A program made the translations under genes and the position numbers. From Gordonia tangerina (GTDB lineage: Bacteria > Actinomycetota > Actinomycetes > Mycobacteriales > Mycobacteriaceae), in NCBI RefSeq assembly GCF_021556435.1, contig NZ_JAKGCU010000002.1:1-64000 (forward strand): 64,000 bases of DNA. Direction: 5' to 3'. Below the pieces are notes generated by a model that was not told the DNA's origin, ran no database searches, and saw only the letters and a program-made list of their open reading frames with translations. Within the stretch, counting starts at the first letter, position 1; each line of letters begins with the position of its first letter. Positions 23,172 through 34,046 of the stretch are shown piece after piece.

Positions 23172-23189
23172 ATCCCCAGAGTTGGGGAT
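23172..23189. promoter_or_regulatory. Perfect dyad in a divergent promoter region
   Basis: ATCCCCA-GAGT-TGGGGAT: 7-nt arms, 4-nt spacer, between luxR-type gene (start 23137) and the small gene starting at 23256. The size suits a dimeric HTH regulator. No match to a known operator is recalled. Confidence 0.6.
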
Positions 23190-23255
23190 GGTGGCACCGC
23201 AGACCAGGGCTCTACGTTGAGGTCACACGGACACCACAACAACAGGGAGAGAGTC

Positions 23256-23564
23256 ATGTTCGCACTGCATGTCGCCACCGTGACCGACGACTACGGCCGC
23301 TGGCACGACGCGTTCGCACAGGCCGAAGGGTTCCGCGCGGGCGCGGGAGTCACCGCATACCGAGTCACGCGGAACCTCGACGATCCGACAAAGGTCTACG
23401 TCGACCTCGACTTCTGCGCGAAAGAGCAGGCCGAGCACTTCATCGGCGTACTGCAGAACATCTGGGACAGCAATCGATCACGATGTGTGGCACGCGGCCA
23501 TGACCGGCCACAGGTGCGCGAGATCCTCGACGTCCACCAGTATGCTTCGTCGCAGCATCGCTGA
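23256..23564 (+). CDS. Small predicted alpha/beta-barrel protein
   Basis: 102-aa protein: MFALHVATVTDDYGRWHDAF at the start, then VTAYRVTRNLDDPTKVYVDLD, FCAKEQAEHFIGVLQ and a C-terminal QVREILDVHQY. The pattern (two beta-alpha-beta units with Tyr/His-rich strands) resembles small dimeric alpha/beta-barrel proteins such as antibiotic-biosynthesis-monooxygenase-like families, but no enzyme motif is certain. ATG 23256 follows AGGGAGAGA. It is transcribed divergently from the luxR-type regulator and ends 3 nt before convergent sufT. Confidence 0.72.
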   Translation: MFALHVATVTDDYGRWHDAFAQAEGFRAGAGVTAYRVTRNLDDPTKVYVDLDFCAKEQAEHFIGVLQNIWDSNRSRCVARGHDRPQVREILDVHQYASSQHR

Positions 23565-23567
23565 CAG

Positions 23568-23948
23568 CTATACCGTGAAGCCGAGCGCCCGCAGTTGTTC
23601 GCGGCCGTCATCGGTGATCTTGTCCGGACCCCACGGCGGGATCCAGACCCAGTTGATCTCCAGGTCGGTGCACAACCCGCTGCTGACGAGTGCTCCGCGC
23701 GACTGATCCTCGATCACATCGGTCAGCGGGCACGCTGCCGAGGTGAGGGTCATGTCGATCTTGGCCACCGCCTCGTCGGTGACCTCGATGCCGTACACCA
23801 GACCGAGATCGACGACGTTGATACCGAGTTCCGGGTCGACGACGTCGCGCATCGCCTCTTCGACATCCTCGAGTTGAGGCAGCGACGTGTTCGGCGCCTC
23901 AGGCTGTGCTGTTTCGGGCGCCTCCGGCGCGGTGATTTCCTCGCTCAT
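23568..23948 (-). CDS. sufT: SufT / MIP18-family iron-sulfur assembly protein
   Basis: 126-aa DUF59/MIP18-type protein, helping Fe-S cluster maturation. Core: VEEAMRDVVDPELGINVVDLGLVYGI (residues about 30-55), with the reactive Cys in LTSAACPLTD, and the conserved end INWVWIPPWGPDKITDDGREQL. The N-terminus is a Pro/Glu-rich tail (EAPETAQPEAP) seen in actinobacterial members. AGGAG precedes ATG 23948, which overlaps the sufU stop (ATGA). Last gene of the suf operon, equivalent to Rv1466. Confidence 0.9.
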   Translation of the reverse strand: MSEEITAPEAPETAQPEAPNTSLPQLEDVEEAMRDVVDPELGINVVDLGLVYGIEVTDEAVAKIDMTLTSAACPLTDVIEDQSRGALVSSGLCTDLEINWVWIPPWGPDKITDDGREQLRALGFTV

Positions 23949-24399
23949 GCTGACTCCTTTGCGTCGACCGTTTGTGACAACGCGTCTTTGAACGCCATCC
24001 ATCCCAACAGCGCACACTTCACCCGCGCTGGATACTTGCTGACACCAGCGAACGCGATGCCGTCGCCGATCAGATCTTCGTTTCCTTCATCGGCACCCCG
24101 CGAGGTCATCATCGAGTTGAACGACTCGACGGTGGCCAGTGCGTCGTCCACCGACTCCCCGACCAGCTGGTCGTAGAGCACCGAGGTGGAAGCCTGTGAA
24201 ATCGAACAGCCCTGACCGTCGTAGGAGATGTCCTCGATCGTTGTGTTGTCCGCCGAGACCGCGACGCGCAGGGTCACCTCGTCGCCGCAGGTCGGGTTGA
24301 CGTGGTGCACCTCGGCACCGAATGGCTCACGCAGGCCACGACCGTGCGGATGTTTGTAGTGATCCAGGATCACCTCCTGGTACATCTGCTCCATCCGCA

Positions 24400-24400
<1 letters not shown>
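23945..24400 (-). CDS. sufU: SufU-type sulfur transfer / scaffold protein
   Basis: 151-aa zinc-binding SufU. It accepts persulfide sulfur from SufS during Fe-S cluster assembly. Three ligand cysteines are present: NPTCGDEV, GQGCSISQAS and KCALLGW, with an Asp in the first motif. It starts ATG 24400 in a TGATG overlap with sufS and ends in an ATGA overlap with sufT. Confidence 0.93.
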
Positions 24401-26480
<2,080 letters not shown>

Positions 26481-26537
26481 GTGGTGTGTTTCTTTCTAGG
26501 GCTGGTGATCTCGATCTCGATACGTCCTCGGCTAGCG

Positions 26538-26667
26538 CCTCGGACTACTCGATCAGCGGGTGGTGTCTCGGGTGGTGCCTCGGACTACTCGATCAGCGGG
26601 TGGTGTCTCGGGTGGTGCCTCGGACTACTCGATCAGCGGGTGGCGTCTCGGGCTACTCGATCAGCGG
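26538..26667 (-). repeat. 40-bp tandem repeat between sufD and sufC
   Basis: Two identical 40-nt units at 26538-26577 and 26578-26617, a third with one change and a deletion (26618-26652), and a partial fourth (26653-26667). Each begins with CCTCGGACTACTCGATCAGC or a variant. Upstream, 26511-26537 holds related CTCGATACGTCCTCGG sequence. I recall similar CTCGATACG...CTACTCGA elements as dispersed intergenic repeats in Gordonia; that is memory, not a search. There is no reading frame here, and it would be transcribed within the suf mRNA. Confidence 0.88.
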
Positions 26668-26676
26668 AGGTACGGG

Positions 26677-27894
26677 TCAGGCGCCGGCGAGTTCGAGTTC
26701 TTCTTCGATCGCGGCTTCGAGCCGTTCGCGCAGGTCCGGGACGCCGATCTTGGCGATGACCTCGCGGAAGAAGCCCCGGATCACCAGGCGACGCGCCTGA
26801 TCCTCGGGGATGCCGCGGGCCTGCAGATAGAACAGCTGTTCGTCGTCGAAACGTCCGGTGGCGCTGGCATGTCCGGCGCCGACGATCTCTCCGGTCTCGA
26901 TCTCGAGGTTCGGCACCGAGTCGGCGCGGGCGTTATCTGTCAGCACCAGGTTGCGGTTGAGCTCGAAGGTGTCGGTGCCCTCGGCTTCCGCACGGATCAG
27001 GACGTCACCGATCCACACGGTGTGGGCTTCGCGGGTGCGATCGCCGGTCGTATCACCTTGCAGCGCACCCTTGTACACCACATTCGAGCGGCAGTGCGGC
27101 TGACTGTGGTCGACGAGTAGACGCTGCTCGAGGTGCTGGCCGGCGTCGGCGAAGTAGAGCCCCCACAGTTCGACGTCGCCACCTGGTGCGTCGTAGTGCA
27201 CCACCGGCGAGAGCCGGACCAGGTTGCCACCGAGGCTGACGGCGAAATGACGAATCGTCGAGTCACGACCCGCACGCACATGGTGGGCGGCGACGTGCAC
27301 GGCATCGTCGGCCCAGTCGTGCACGTTCACCACGGTCAACGATGCCTGGTCGCCAACGACGAACTCGACGTTCTCCGCGTAGGTGCCGCTGCCCTTCTGG
27401 TCGAGGACCACCACGGCGCGGGCGAACGGTTCGAGCCGGATCTGGATGTGACCGAAGGCCACCTCGTCGACGCCCGGCCCGGTCACGGTCAGCGTGATCG
27501 GGTCGGTGTGATCGACCTCTTTGCCGACGGTGACCACGGTGGCCTGAGTGAACGACGTGTACGCCTGCGCTGCGATGCGATCGAACGGGACGCCGCCGTC
27601 GCCGAGCCGCGCGTCGTCGCGCCCTACGGTCTGCACCGAGGCGCCGTCACCGGCGCCCTCGACCGTGACCTGCGCTTCGGCGGTGCGGGTGGCCTTGCCG
27701 TCGTGCAGTCCGCGCAGGCGGCGGAACGGCGTGAACCGCCAGACCTCTTCGCGCGGGCTCGGGATCTCGAAAGCGTCGACGTCGAACGAGGTGAACATCT
27801 CACCTTTGTTGACGGCCGTCGTGGTCAGTCCGGGGGTGCCGGCAGTGCTGTTGGTTGCCGGGCTGCCGGTCGTCGGAATAGTCGGATCGGCCAT
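26677..27894 (-). CDS. sufD: Fe-S cluster scaffold protein SufD
   Basis: 405-aa SufB/SufD-family beta-helix protein. Family end motif: LFYLQARGIPEDQARRLVIRGFF and IGVPDLRERLEAAIEEELE. Central region has HAEAEGTDTFELNRNLVLTD-like sequence and GAGHASATGRFD, with the His used by SufD in cluster assembly. Start ATG 27894 overlaps the sufB stop (TGATG). Its partner SufB is encoded immediately before and SufC after the repeat. Confidence 0.93.
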   Translation of the reverse strand: MADPTIPTTGSPATNSTAGTPGLTTTAVNKGEMFTSFDVDAFEIPSPREEVWRFTPFRRLRGLHDGKATRTAEAQVTVEGAGDGASVQTVGRDDARLGDGGVPFDRIAAQAYTSFTQATVVTVGKEVDHTDPITLTVTGPGVDEVAFGHIQIRLEPFARAVVVLDQKGSGTYAENVEFVVGDQASLTVVNVHDWADDAVHVAAHHVRAGRDSTIRHFAVSLGGNLVRLSPVVHYDAPGGDVELWGLYFADAGQHLEQRLLVDHSQPHCRSNVVYKGALQGDTTGDRTREAHTVWIGDVLIRAEAEGTDTFELNRNLVLTDNARADSVPNLEIETGEIVGAGHASATGRFDDEQLFYLQARGIPEDQARRLVIRGFFREVIAKIGVPDLRERLEAAIEEELELAGA

Positions 27895-29357
27895 CAGCCG
27901 ACGGCTCCTTCCATCTGCAGTTCGATGAGGCGGTTGAGTTCGAGGGCGTACTCCATCGGGAGTTCCTTGGCGATCGGCTCGACGAATCCGCGCACCACCA
28001 TGGCCATCGCCTCGTCCTCGGTGAGGCCACGGCTCATGAGGTAGAAGAGCTGATCGTCGCTCACCTTGGAGACGGTGGCCTCGTGACCCATGGTCACGTC
28101 GTCCTCACGGATGTCGACGTACGGGTAGGTGTCGCTGCGGGAGATCGTGTCGACCAGCAGCGCATCGCATTTCACCGTGGACCGACTGCCGTGTGCACCG
28201 TTGTTGACCTTGATCAGGCCGCGGTACGAGGCTCGCCCGCCGCCGCGCGCAACGGACTTGGAAACGATGTTGCTCGACGTGTTCGGGGCCAGATGCACCA
28301 TCTTGGAGCCGGTGTCCTGATGCTGCCCCTCACCGGCGAACGCGACCGAGAGGACCTCGCCCTTGGCGTGCTCACCGGTCAGCCACACGGCCGGGTACTT
28401 CATGGTGACCTTGGATCCGATGTTGCCGTCGATCCACTCCATGGTGGCGCCGGCCTCGGCCTTGGCACGCTTGGTGACCAGGTTGTAGACGTTGTTCGAC
28501 CAGTTCTGGATGGTCGTGTAGCGGCAGCGTCCGCCCTTCTTCACAATGATTTCGACGACCGCCGAGTGCAGCGAGTCGGTCTTGTAGATCGGCGCGGTGC
28601 AACCCTCGACGTAGTGCACGTAGGCACCCTCGTCGACGATGATCAGCGTGCGCTCGAACTGCCCCATGTTCTCGGTGTTGATGCGGAAGTAGGCCTGCAG
28701 CGGGATGTCGACGTGCACGCCCGGCGGCACATAGATGAACGAACCACCCGACCACACCGCGGTGTTGAGCGCGGAGAACTTGTTGTCCCCGGCCGGGATG
28801 ACCGAGCCGAAGTACTCCTGGAAGATCTCCGGGTGCTCACGCAGCCCGGTGTCGGTGTCCATGAAGATGACGCCCTGCTCCTCCAGGTCCTCGCGGATCT
28901 GGTGGTAGACCACCTCCGACTCGTACTGGGCTGCGACGCCGGCGACCAGACGCTGCTTCTCGGCCTCCGGGATGCCCAGCTTGTCGTAGGTGTTCTTGAT
29001 GTCCTCGGGCAGGTCGTCCCAGCTCGCCGCCTGCTTCTCCGTGGAGCGGACGAAGTACTTGATGTTGTCGAAGTCGATCCCGCCGAGGTCGCCGCCCCAG
29101 TGCGGCATCGGCTTGCGATCGAAGATGCGCAGCGCCTTGAGTCGCTGCTCGAGCATCCACTCCGGCTCGTTCTTCTTGCCGGAGATGTCGGCGACGACGG
29201 CATCGGACAAACCGCGCTGCGCGCTGGCGCCGGCGACATCCGAGTCGGCCCAGCCGTAGCCGTAGTTGCCGAGCGACGCGATGGTCTCCTCTTGGGTCAG
29301 CGGAGCAGGCTTCGTCGGTGTTCCGGTATCGGTTGCGGTCGGGTCGGTCACTGTCAT
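27894..29357 (-). CDS. sufB: Fe-S cluster scaffold protein SufB
   Basis: 487-aa SufB. Hallmarks: [14 protein letters not shown] near the N-terminus, [20 protein letters not shown], the conserved Cys in [20 protein letters not shown], and [20 protein letters not shown] near the end. No intein is present, unlike many mycobacterial SufB proteins: the length is the normal intein-free size. ATG 29357 overlaps the sufR stop (ATGA). Confidence 0.95.
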   Translation of the reverse strand: MTVTDPTATDTGTPTKPAPLTQEETIASLGNYGYGWADSDVAGASAQRGLSDAVVADISGKKNEPEWMLEQRLKALRIFDRKPMPHWGGDLGGIDFDNIKYFVRSTEKQAASWDDLPEDIKNTYDKLGIPEAEKQRLVAGVAAQYESEVVYHQIREDLEEQGVIFMDTDTGLREHPEIFQEYFGSVIPAGDNKFSALNTAVWSGGSFIYVPPGVHVDIPLQAYFRINTENMGQFERTLIIVDEGAYVHYVEGCTAPIYKTDSLHSAVVEIIVKKGGRCRYTTIQNWSNNVYNLVTKRAKAEAGATMEWIDGNIGSKVTMKYPAVWLTGEHAKGEVLSVAFAGEGQHQDTGSKMVHLAPNTSSNIVSKSVARGGGRASYRGLIKVNNGAHGSRSTVKCDALLVDTISRSDTYPYVDIREDDVTMGHEATVSKVSDDQLFYLMSRGLTEDEAMAMVVRGFVEPIAKELPMEYALELNRLIELQMEGAVG

Positions 29358-30166
29358 CGCGAGGCCTTTCGACTCGTCTTCTGTGTTCGAGCGGATGCGG
29401 GCTGTGCATCACTCGCTTGCGTCGTGGTGGTCCCGGACGGGACCTGGGCACTCTCCGGCGGAGGGTGCAGCGGCACGTGGGTGGTGCACGCGCAGTCGCC
29501 GTTGGCGATGGTCGCCAGACGTTGCACGTGCGTGCCGAGGAGTTCGGTGAACACCGCGGTCTCGGCTTCACACAGTTCGGGGAACTCGGTGGCGACATGT
29601 GCGACCGGGCAGTGATGCTGGCAGATCTGCATCCCGGTACCCACCTGACGCGTGTTGGCCGAGAACCCGGCGCTGGTGAGCGCGTCGGCGATCTCGTTGA
29701 CCGTGTCCGCGACCGAACCGGATTCCTGCGCGGGCACGACGTCGGCCACGATCTCCTCCACACGATCGCGCGCGAACTCCTCGACCGCGGCCTCGCCGCC
29801 GACGGCACGCAGTCGGCGCATCGCCGCACCCGCGAGATCGTCGTAGGCGTGCCGCAACTTGCCCCGGCCGGTGGCCGTGAGCTGGAACCACTTGGCCGGT
29901 CTTCCCCGACCGCGGTGAGCTCGGCCGAAGCCCGACGACGAGGTCTCGACGTCACCGGCGTCGGTGAGCGCCTCCAGATGGCGGCGCACACCGGCAGCGC
30001 TTATCCCCAACCGATCGGCGATCTCCGAAGCGGTCAAGGGTCCGTCTTCGACCAGCAGTGACACCACCGCAGCACGGGTCTGGCCATCGGGATGACCGAG
30101 GCCGGCCGCTCCCCCGTCCACGGGGGCGGCATGCGCTGCTGATCGCAGCGTCGTATCGCTCCGCAT
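29354..30166 (-). CDS. sufR: SufR, Fe-S-sensing repressor of the suf operon
   Basis: 270-aa ArsR/DeoR-like winged-helix regulator. [23 protein letters not shown]. Fe-S ligand cysteines: [20 protein letters not shown] and a later GDCACTTH. In mycobacteria the holoprotein represses sufR-sufB-D-C-S-U-T. ATG 30166 is chosen because the operator ends 6 nt upstream; an in-frame GTG at 30175 lies inside the operator. A longer frame to 30214 has no support. First gene of the operon, divergent from mptB. Confidence 0.9.
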   Translation of the reverse strand: MRSDTTLRSAAHAAPVDGGAAGLGHPDGQTRAAVVSLLVEDGPLTASEIADRLGISAAGVRRHLEALTDAGDVETSSSGFGRAHRGRGRPAKWFQLTATGRGKLRHAYDDLAGAAMRRLRAVGGEAAVEEFARDRVEEIVADVVPAQESGSVADTVNEIADALTSAGFSANTRQVGTGMQICQHHCPVAHVATEFPELCEAETAVFTELLGTHVQRLATIANGDCACTTHVPLHPPPESAQVPSGTTTTQASDAQPASARTQKTSRKASR

Positions 30167-30171
30167 GGTTT

Positions 30172-30186
30172 TCACAACACAAGTGT
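30172..30186 (-). promoter_or_regulatory. SufR operator
   Basis: On the minus strand the sequence is ACACT-TGTGT-TGTGA, an exact fit to the inverted repeat ACACT-N5-TGTGA that I recall for the M. tuberculosis suf promoter. It lies 6 nt before the sufR ATG, so the transcript is probably leaderless or nearly so and bound SufR would block initiation. Confidence 0.8.
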
Positions 30187-30306
30187 GACGTAATTGCTTC
30201 CCCGGTGCCAGCAAGGGTCGCCTTAGTGTGGTGAATCCGACCGGTTCGCGCCCCGTCTGTCTGTGGCGGATCCGCCGCGACCACCCGGGGCATTAGAGTC
30301 GTCGGC

Positions 30307-32166
30307 GTGCCAGACACCACAGTGACGGGTGGTCGGGCCCGTTCGCTGGGTCCGCGCCTGCGGGGGGCAGTGGACTACCTCGGCCTGCGCCGGTCCCGCC
30401 CCCGCCGAGACAACGGCGCCGCCGATGACGCCACCGAACGGCGCGGCGACTACGGCAGGACGGTCGCCCGGCTCCACGACGACGAGCGCGAAGTCGGCCC
30501 GCTCAACGAAGCGGAGAACCGTCGGCTGCTGCGCATCAAGCTGTTCGGCGCCACCGGGTCGGTTCTGCTGCTGATCGGTTCGCTCGGCACGGGCGCGATT
30601 CCCGTGCTGCAGAACCCGGTGGCCGGTATGCGGGTGCTCTCGCTGCCCTCCCGCATGTGGAGCACGGCGCTGACCTTGTCGATCGGCGGCACCATCATGC
30701 TCGTGGTGGCATGGCTGCTGATCGGCCGATTCGCCGTCGGACGGTTCGGTGTGGAGGTCCTGCACGGACGCAGCCCCGACCGTCGGATGACCCGCCGACA
30801 AGCCGACCGCACCCTGATGCTGTGGATCGCGCCGATCATCGTCGCACCGCCACTGCTGTCCAAGGACATCTACTCGTATCTGGCACAGAGCGCGATCGCG
30901 TTCCGAGGGATGGACCCCTACGTGATCAGCCCGGTGCGCGGCCTCGGGGTCGACCACGTACTGACGCGGTCGGTGCCCAACCTGTGGCGCGACACCCCGG
31001 CCCCCTATGGCCCCCTGTTCCTCTGGCTCGGCAAGGGGATCACCGCTGTGACCGGGGAGAACATCACGGCTGCGATCTTTTTGCATCGGCTGCTGGCGTT
31101 GGTGGGCATCGCGCTGATCGTGTGGGCACTGCCTCGGCTGGCCCGCCGCTGCGGGGTGTCCTCGGTGGCCGCGCTGTGGCTCGGTGCGATGAACCCGTTG
31201 CTGATCCTGCATCTCGTCGGCGGCATCCACAACGAAGCCCTGATGCTCGGCATGATGCTGGTGGGTCTCGAACTGTGCTTCCGCGCCATCTACGGCAGCG
31301 ATCGATTACGCAGACCCGGGTCGATCTGGCCATCGTCGGCGGGTTGGATCCTGATCGCCGGCGCCGCGGTGATCTCTGCGTCGGCCATGGTGAAGGTGAC
31401 GTCGATGCTGGCGCTCGGGTTCGTCGGCATCGCGCTCGCCCAACGCTGGGGCGCGTACCTGCCCGCGCTGCGTCACGCACCGGTGCGCCAGTGGTGGGAT
31501 CGATCGCGTCGATCCATCGCCGCGCTCGCTGCCTCGGCGGCCACCCTGGCCGGTGTGCTGGTGACGGTGATGGTGGGCATCTGCGTCGGTACCGGCCTCG
31601 GGTTCGGCTGGACCAGCACCCTGTCCACCGGCGACGTGGTGCGTTCCTGGATGTCGATGCCGACCTTGCTGTCGGTCACCACCGGCCGGCTCGGCGTCGC
31701 ATTGGGTCTCGGCGATCAGACGCAGGCGATCCTGGAGATCGGTCGACCGTTGGGCCAACTGATCGCCGCGGTGTTCATCGTCCGATGGATGCTCGCCTGC
31801 CTCGGCGGACGGCTGCATCCACTCGGCGCACTCGGTGTGTCAATGGCCACAGTGGTCGTCTTCTTCCCGTTCGTGCAGGCCTGGTATCTCCTGTGGGCGG
31901 TCATCCCACTGGCAGCGTGGGCGACCCGCCCGTGGTTCCGCATCTCCACCATCGCGGTATCGGCGATCATCGCCATCGTGGTGATGCCCACCAGCTCCAA
32001 CACCAGCGGAGTGGTTCTGGCACAAGGACTTCTCGCCGGCGTGATCATGGTCGCGGTGATGACCGCCTTGTTCTTCGAGGATCTGCCGATCCAGCGCTGG
32101 TGGCGGACGCGGCGCGGCGCCCACCGCGACCGGGAGTCGGCACGAGACGATGCGCACACCGGCTGA
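30307..32166 (+). CDS. mptB: Alpha-(1,6)-mannosyltransferase MptB
   Basis: 619-aa polyprenol-phosphate-mannose-dependent GT-C enzyme, which starts the mannan core of lipomannan/LAM. About 13 membrane helices follow a charged cytosolic N-terminus (residues 1-75). KDIYSYLAQSAIAFRGMDPY carries the conserved acidic catalytic region, and GGIHNEALMLGMMLVGLEL is family-typical. GTG 30307. Divergent from sufR, as with Rv1459c and Rv1460. Confidence 0.9.
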   Translation: MPDTTVTGGRARSLGPRLRGAVDYLGLRRSRPRRDNGAADDATERRGDYGRTVARLHDDEREVGPLNEAENRRLLRIKLFGATGSVLLLIGSLGTGAIPVLQNPVAGMRVLSLPSRMWSTALTLSIGGTIMLVVAWLLIGRFAVGRFGVEVLHGRSPDRRMTRRQADRTLMLWIAPIIVAPPLLSKDIYSYLAQSAIAFRGMDPYVISPVRGLGVDHVLTRSVPNLWRDTPAPYGPLFLWLGKGITAVTGENITAAIFLHRLLALVGIALIVWALPRLARRCGVSSVAALWLGAMNPLLILHLVGGIHNEALMLGMMLVGLELCFRAIYGSDRLRRPGSIWPSSAGWILIAGAAVISASAMVKVTSMLALGFVGIALAQRWGAYLPALRHAPVRQWWDRSRRSIAALAASAATLAGVLVTVMVGICVGTGLGFGWTSTLSTGDVVRSWMSMPTLLSVTTGRLGVALGLGDQTQAILEIGRPLGQLIAAVFIVRWMLACLGGRLHPLGALGVSMATVVVFFPFVQAWYLLWAVIPLAAWATRPWFRISTIAVSAIIAIVVMPTSSNTSGVVLAQGLLAGVIMVAVMTALFFEDLPIQRWWRTRRGAHRDRESARDDAHTG

Positions 32167-32232
32167 ACCGACGCGATTCCTCGGTTCGACGCAATTTTTG
32201 GCCGACGGCCCCCTCCGCATACTCTGGCGGGT

Positions 32233-33255
32233 GTGCACGGCACGACGATGCGGGAGCGGTACCACGGCGATGATCGGCGAGATGAGCAACGGTCGGCCGA
32301 CGGTCGCCCGATGAACACCGATCGCGCCGCGAGGACCACACCGGCTCTGCACGTCACCGGCCTGGTCAAGAGATACGGCACGCACACCGCGGTCGACGGC
32401 CTCGACCTCCACCTCGCGCCCGGCTCGATCCTCGCGCTGCTCGGGCCGAACGGTGCCGGGAAAACCACCACCGTCGAGGTCTGCGAGGGCTTTCTGACCG
32501 CCGACGCCGGCTCCGTCCGAGTGCTGGGCCTCGACCCCATCGAGAACAACGATGAACTGCGGCGGCGCATCGGCGTCATGTTGCAGGGCGGTGGCGCGTA
32601 CCCGGGCGCGCGGGCCGAGGAGATGCTCCGACTCTGCGCGTCCTACAGCGCCGACCCCGTCGATCCCGGCTGGTTGCTGGACGTGCTGGGTCTCGCCGAT
32701 TGCGCGCGGACACCATTTCGTCGACTCTCCGGTGGCCAGCAACAACGGCTGTCACTGGCGTGCGCGATCGTCGGACGACCGGAGTTGGTCTTCCTGGACG
32801 AACCGACCGCGGGCCTCGACGCCCACGCCCGGATCCTGGTGTGGGAACTGATCGATCGCCTGCGCAGCGATGGGGTGGCGGTGCTGTTGACCACACATCT
32901 GATGGATGAGGCCGAGGAGCTCGCCGACGACGTGGTGATCATCGACCACGGTCGGGTGGTCGCCGCCGGGACACCTGCCGACCTCACCAGCCGCGGCGCC
33001 GAGAACGAATTGCGATTCTCCGCACCCCGCGGCCTCGACGTCTCACTTCTGCTGCTGGCATTGCCCGAGGGCTATCGCTGTACGGAGACGGCGCCGGGCA
33101 GCTATCTGGTCCGGGGGCCGGTGAGTCCGCAGGTCCTGGCGACCGTCACCGCGTGGTTCGCGAAGATCGATGTGCTCGCCACCGATCTGCGGGTGGAGAC
33201 CCGCAGCCTGTCGGACGTGTTCCTCGACCTGACCGGGCGGGCGCTGCGCTCATGA
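32233..33255 (+). CDS. ABC transporter ATP-binding protein (Rv1458c-like)
   Basis: Up to 340-aa ATPase of the ABC-2/DrrA exporter group: Walker A LLGPNGAGKTTTVEVCEGF, signature RLSGGQQQRLSLACAIV, Walker B LVFLDEPTAGLDAH, switch LLTTHLMDEAEEL. GTG 32233 gives the long form; ATG 32311 (MNTDRAARTTPALHVTGLV) is a realistic shorter start. It overlaps its permease gene by 4 nt. Substrate unknown; conserved beside ctaA in mycolata. Confidence 0.88.
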   Translation: MHGTTMRERYHGDDRRDEQRSADGRPMNTDRAARTTPALHVTGLVKRYGTHTAVDGLDLHLAPGSILALLGPNGAGKTTTVEVCEGFLTADAGSVRVLGLDPIENNDELRRRIGVMLQGGGAYPGARAEEMLRLCASYSADPVDPGWLLDVLGLADCARTPFRRLSGGQQQRLSLACAIVGRPELVFLDEPTAGLDAHARILVWELIDRLRSDGVAVLLTTHLMDEAEELADDVVIIDHGRVVAAGTPADLTSRGAENELRFSAPRGLDVSLLLLALPEGYRCTETAPGSYLVRGPVSPQVLATVTAWFAKIDVLATDLRVETRSLSDVFLDLTGRALRS

Positions 33256-34046
33256 CCACCGCCGCCAATCGGTTCGCCCCCGGCACGTTCGCACCTCGCC
33301 CACGCGCGTCATCGCTGCCGACGATCCTCGTCGCGCAGTCGCGGATGGAACTGAAGCTGCTGCTGCGTAACGGCGAGCAATTGCTGCTCACCATGTTCAT
33401 CCCGATCACGCTGCTGGTCGGTCTGTGCCTGCTGCCGTTGGACACTGACCTCGGCGCGTCGACGGCCGAACGGGCGACCACGTTCGTCCCGGCCATCATG
33501 ACGGTCGCGGTGATGTCGACGGCCTTCACCGGCCAGGCGATCGCCCTGGGCTTCGACCGACGGTACGGCGCGCTCAAACGACTGGGCGCCACACCGATCC
33601 CCCGCTGGGGCATCATCGCGGGCAAGTCGATCGCGGTCGTGCTCGTGGTCGCCCTGCAGGCCGTCATCCTCGGGGCCATCGGTCTCGCGTTCGGCTGGCG
33701 ACCATCGGCGCTCGGCATCGTCCTCGGAGCGCTTGTCATCGCGGTCGGGACCATCACCTTCTCGGCGCTCGGCCTGCTGCTGGGCGGCACACTGAAGGCC
33801 GAGGTCGTGCTGGCGCTGGGCAACCTGCTGTGGTTCGCGATGGTCGGTGTCGGCAGCTTGGTGGTGATGGGTGATCGGGTTCCCGACGCGATGCAGTGGA
33901 TCGCCCGCGCCGTCCCATCCGGCGCATTGACCGAAGCCCTCGGCCAGGCGACCGCGGGTTCGATCGATTTCTTCGGCATAGGTGTATTGCTCGCATGGGC
34001 GGCGGTGGCCGCTGTGCTCGCGGTGAGGTGGTTCCGGTTCGAATGA
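33252..34046 (+). CDS. ABC-2 type permease (Rv1457c-like)
   Basis: 264-aa membrane protein with six hydrophobic helices; PTILVAQSRMELKLLLRNGE precedes the first, and GFDRRYGALKRLGATPIPRW is the ABC-2 loop that contacts the ATPase. ATG 33252 overlaps the ATPase stop, and its own stop overlaps ctaA (ATGA). Forms the exporter with the preceding gene; cargo unknown. Confidence 0.88.
   Translation: MTTAANRFAPGTFAPRPRASSLPTILVAQSRMELKLLLRNGEQLLLTMFIPITLLVGLCLLPLDTDLGASTAERATTFVPAIMTVAVMSTAFTGQAIALGFDRRYGALKRLGATPIPRWGIIAGKSIAVVLVVALQAVILGAIGLAFGWRPSALGIVLGALVIAVGTITFSALGLLLGGTLKAEVVLALGNLLWFAMVGVGSLVVMGDRVPDAMQWIARAVPSGALTEALGQATAGSIDFFGIGVLLAWAAVAAVLAVRWFRFE

Noticed and set aside
26538..26667. 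CRISPR-like array
   Set aside because: The 40-bp units are directly adjacent with no unique spacers and no cas genes nearby.
28083..29615. Long plus-strand open frame (about 510 codons) opposite sufB and sufR
   Set aside because: It is a shadow of real high-GC genes; its product is Asp/Val/Arg-rich without any domain, and sufB is beyond doubt.
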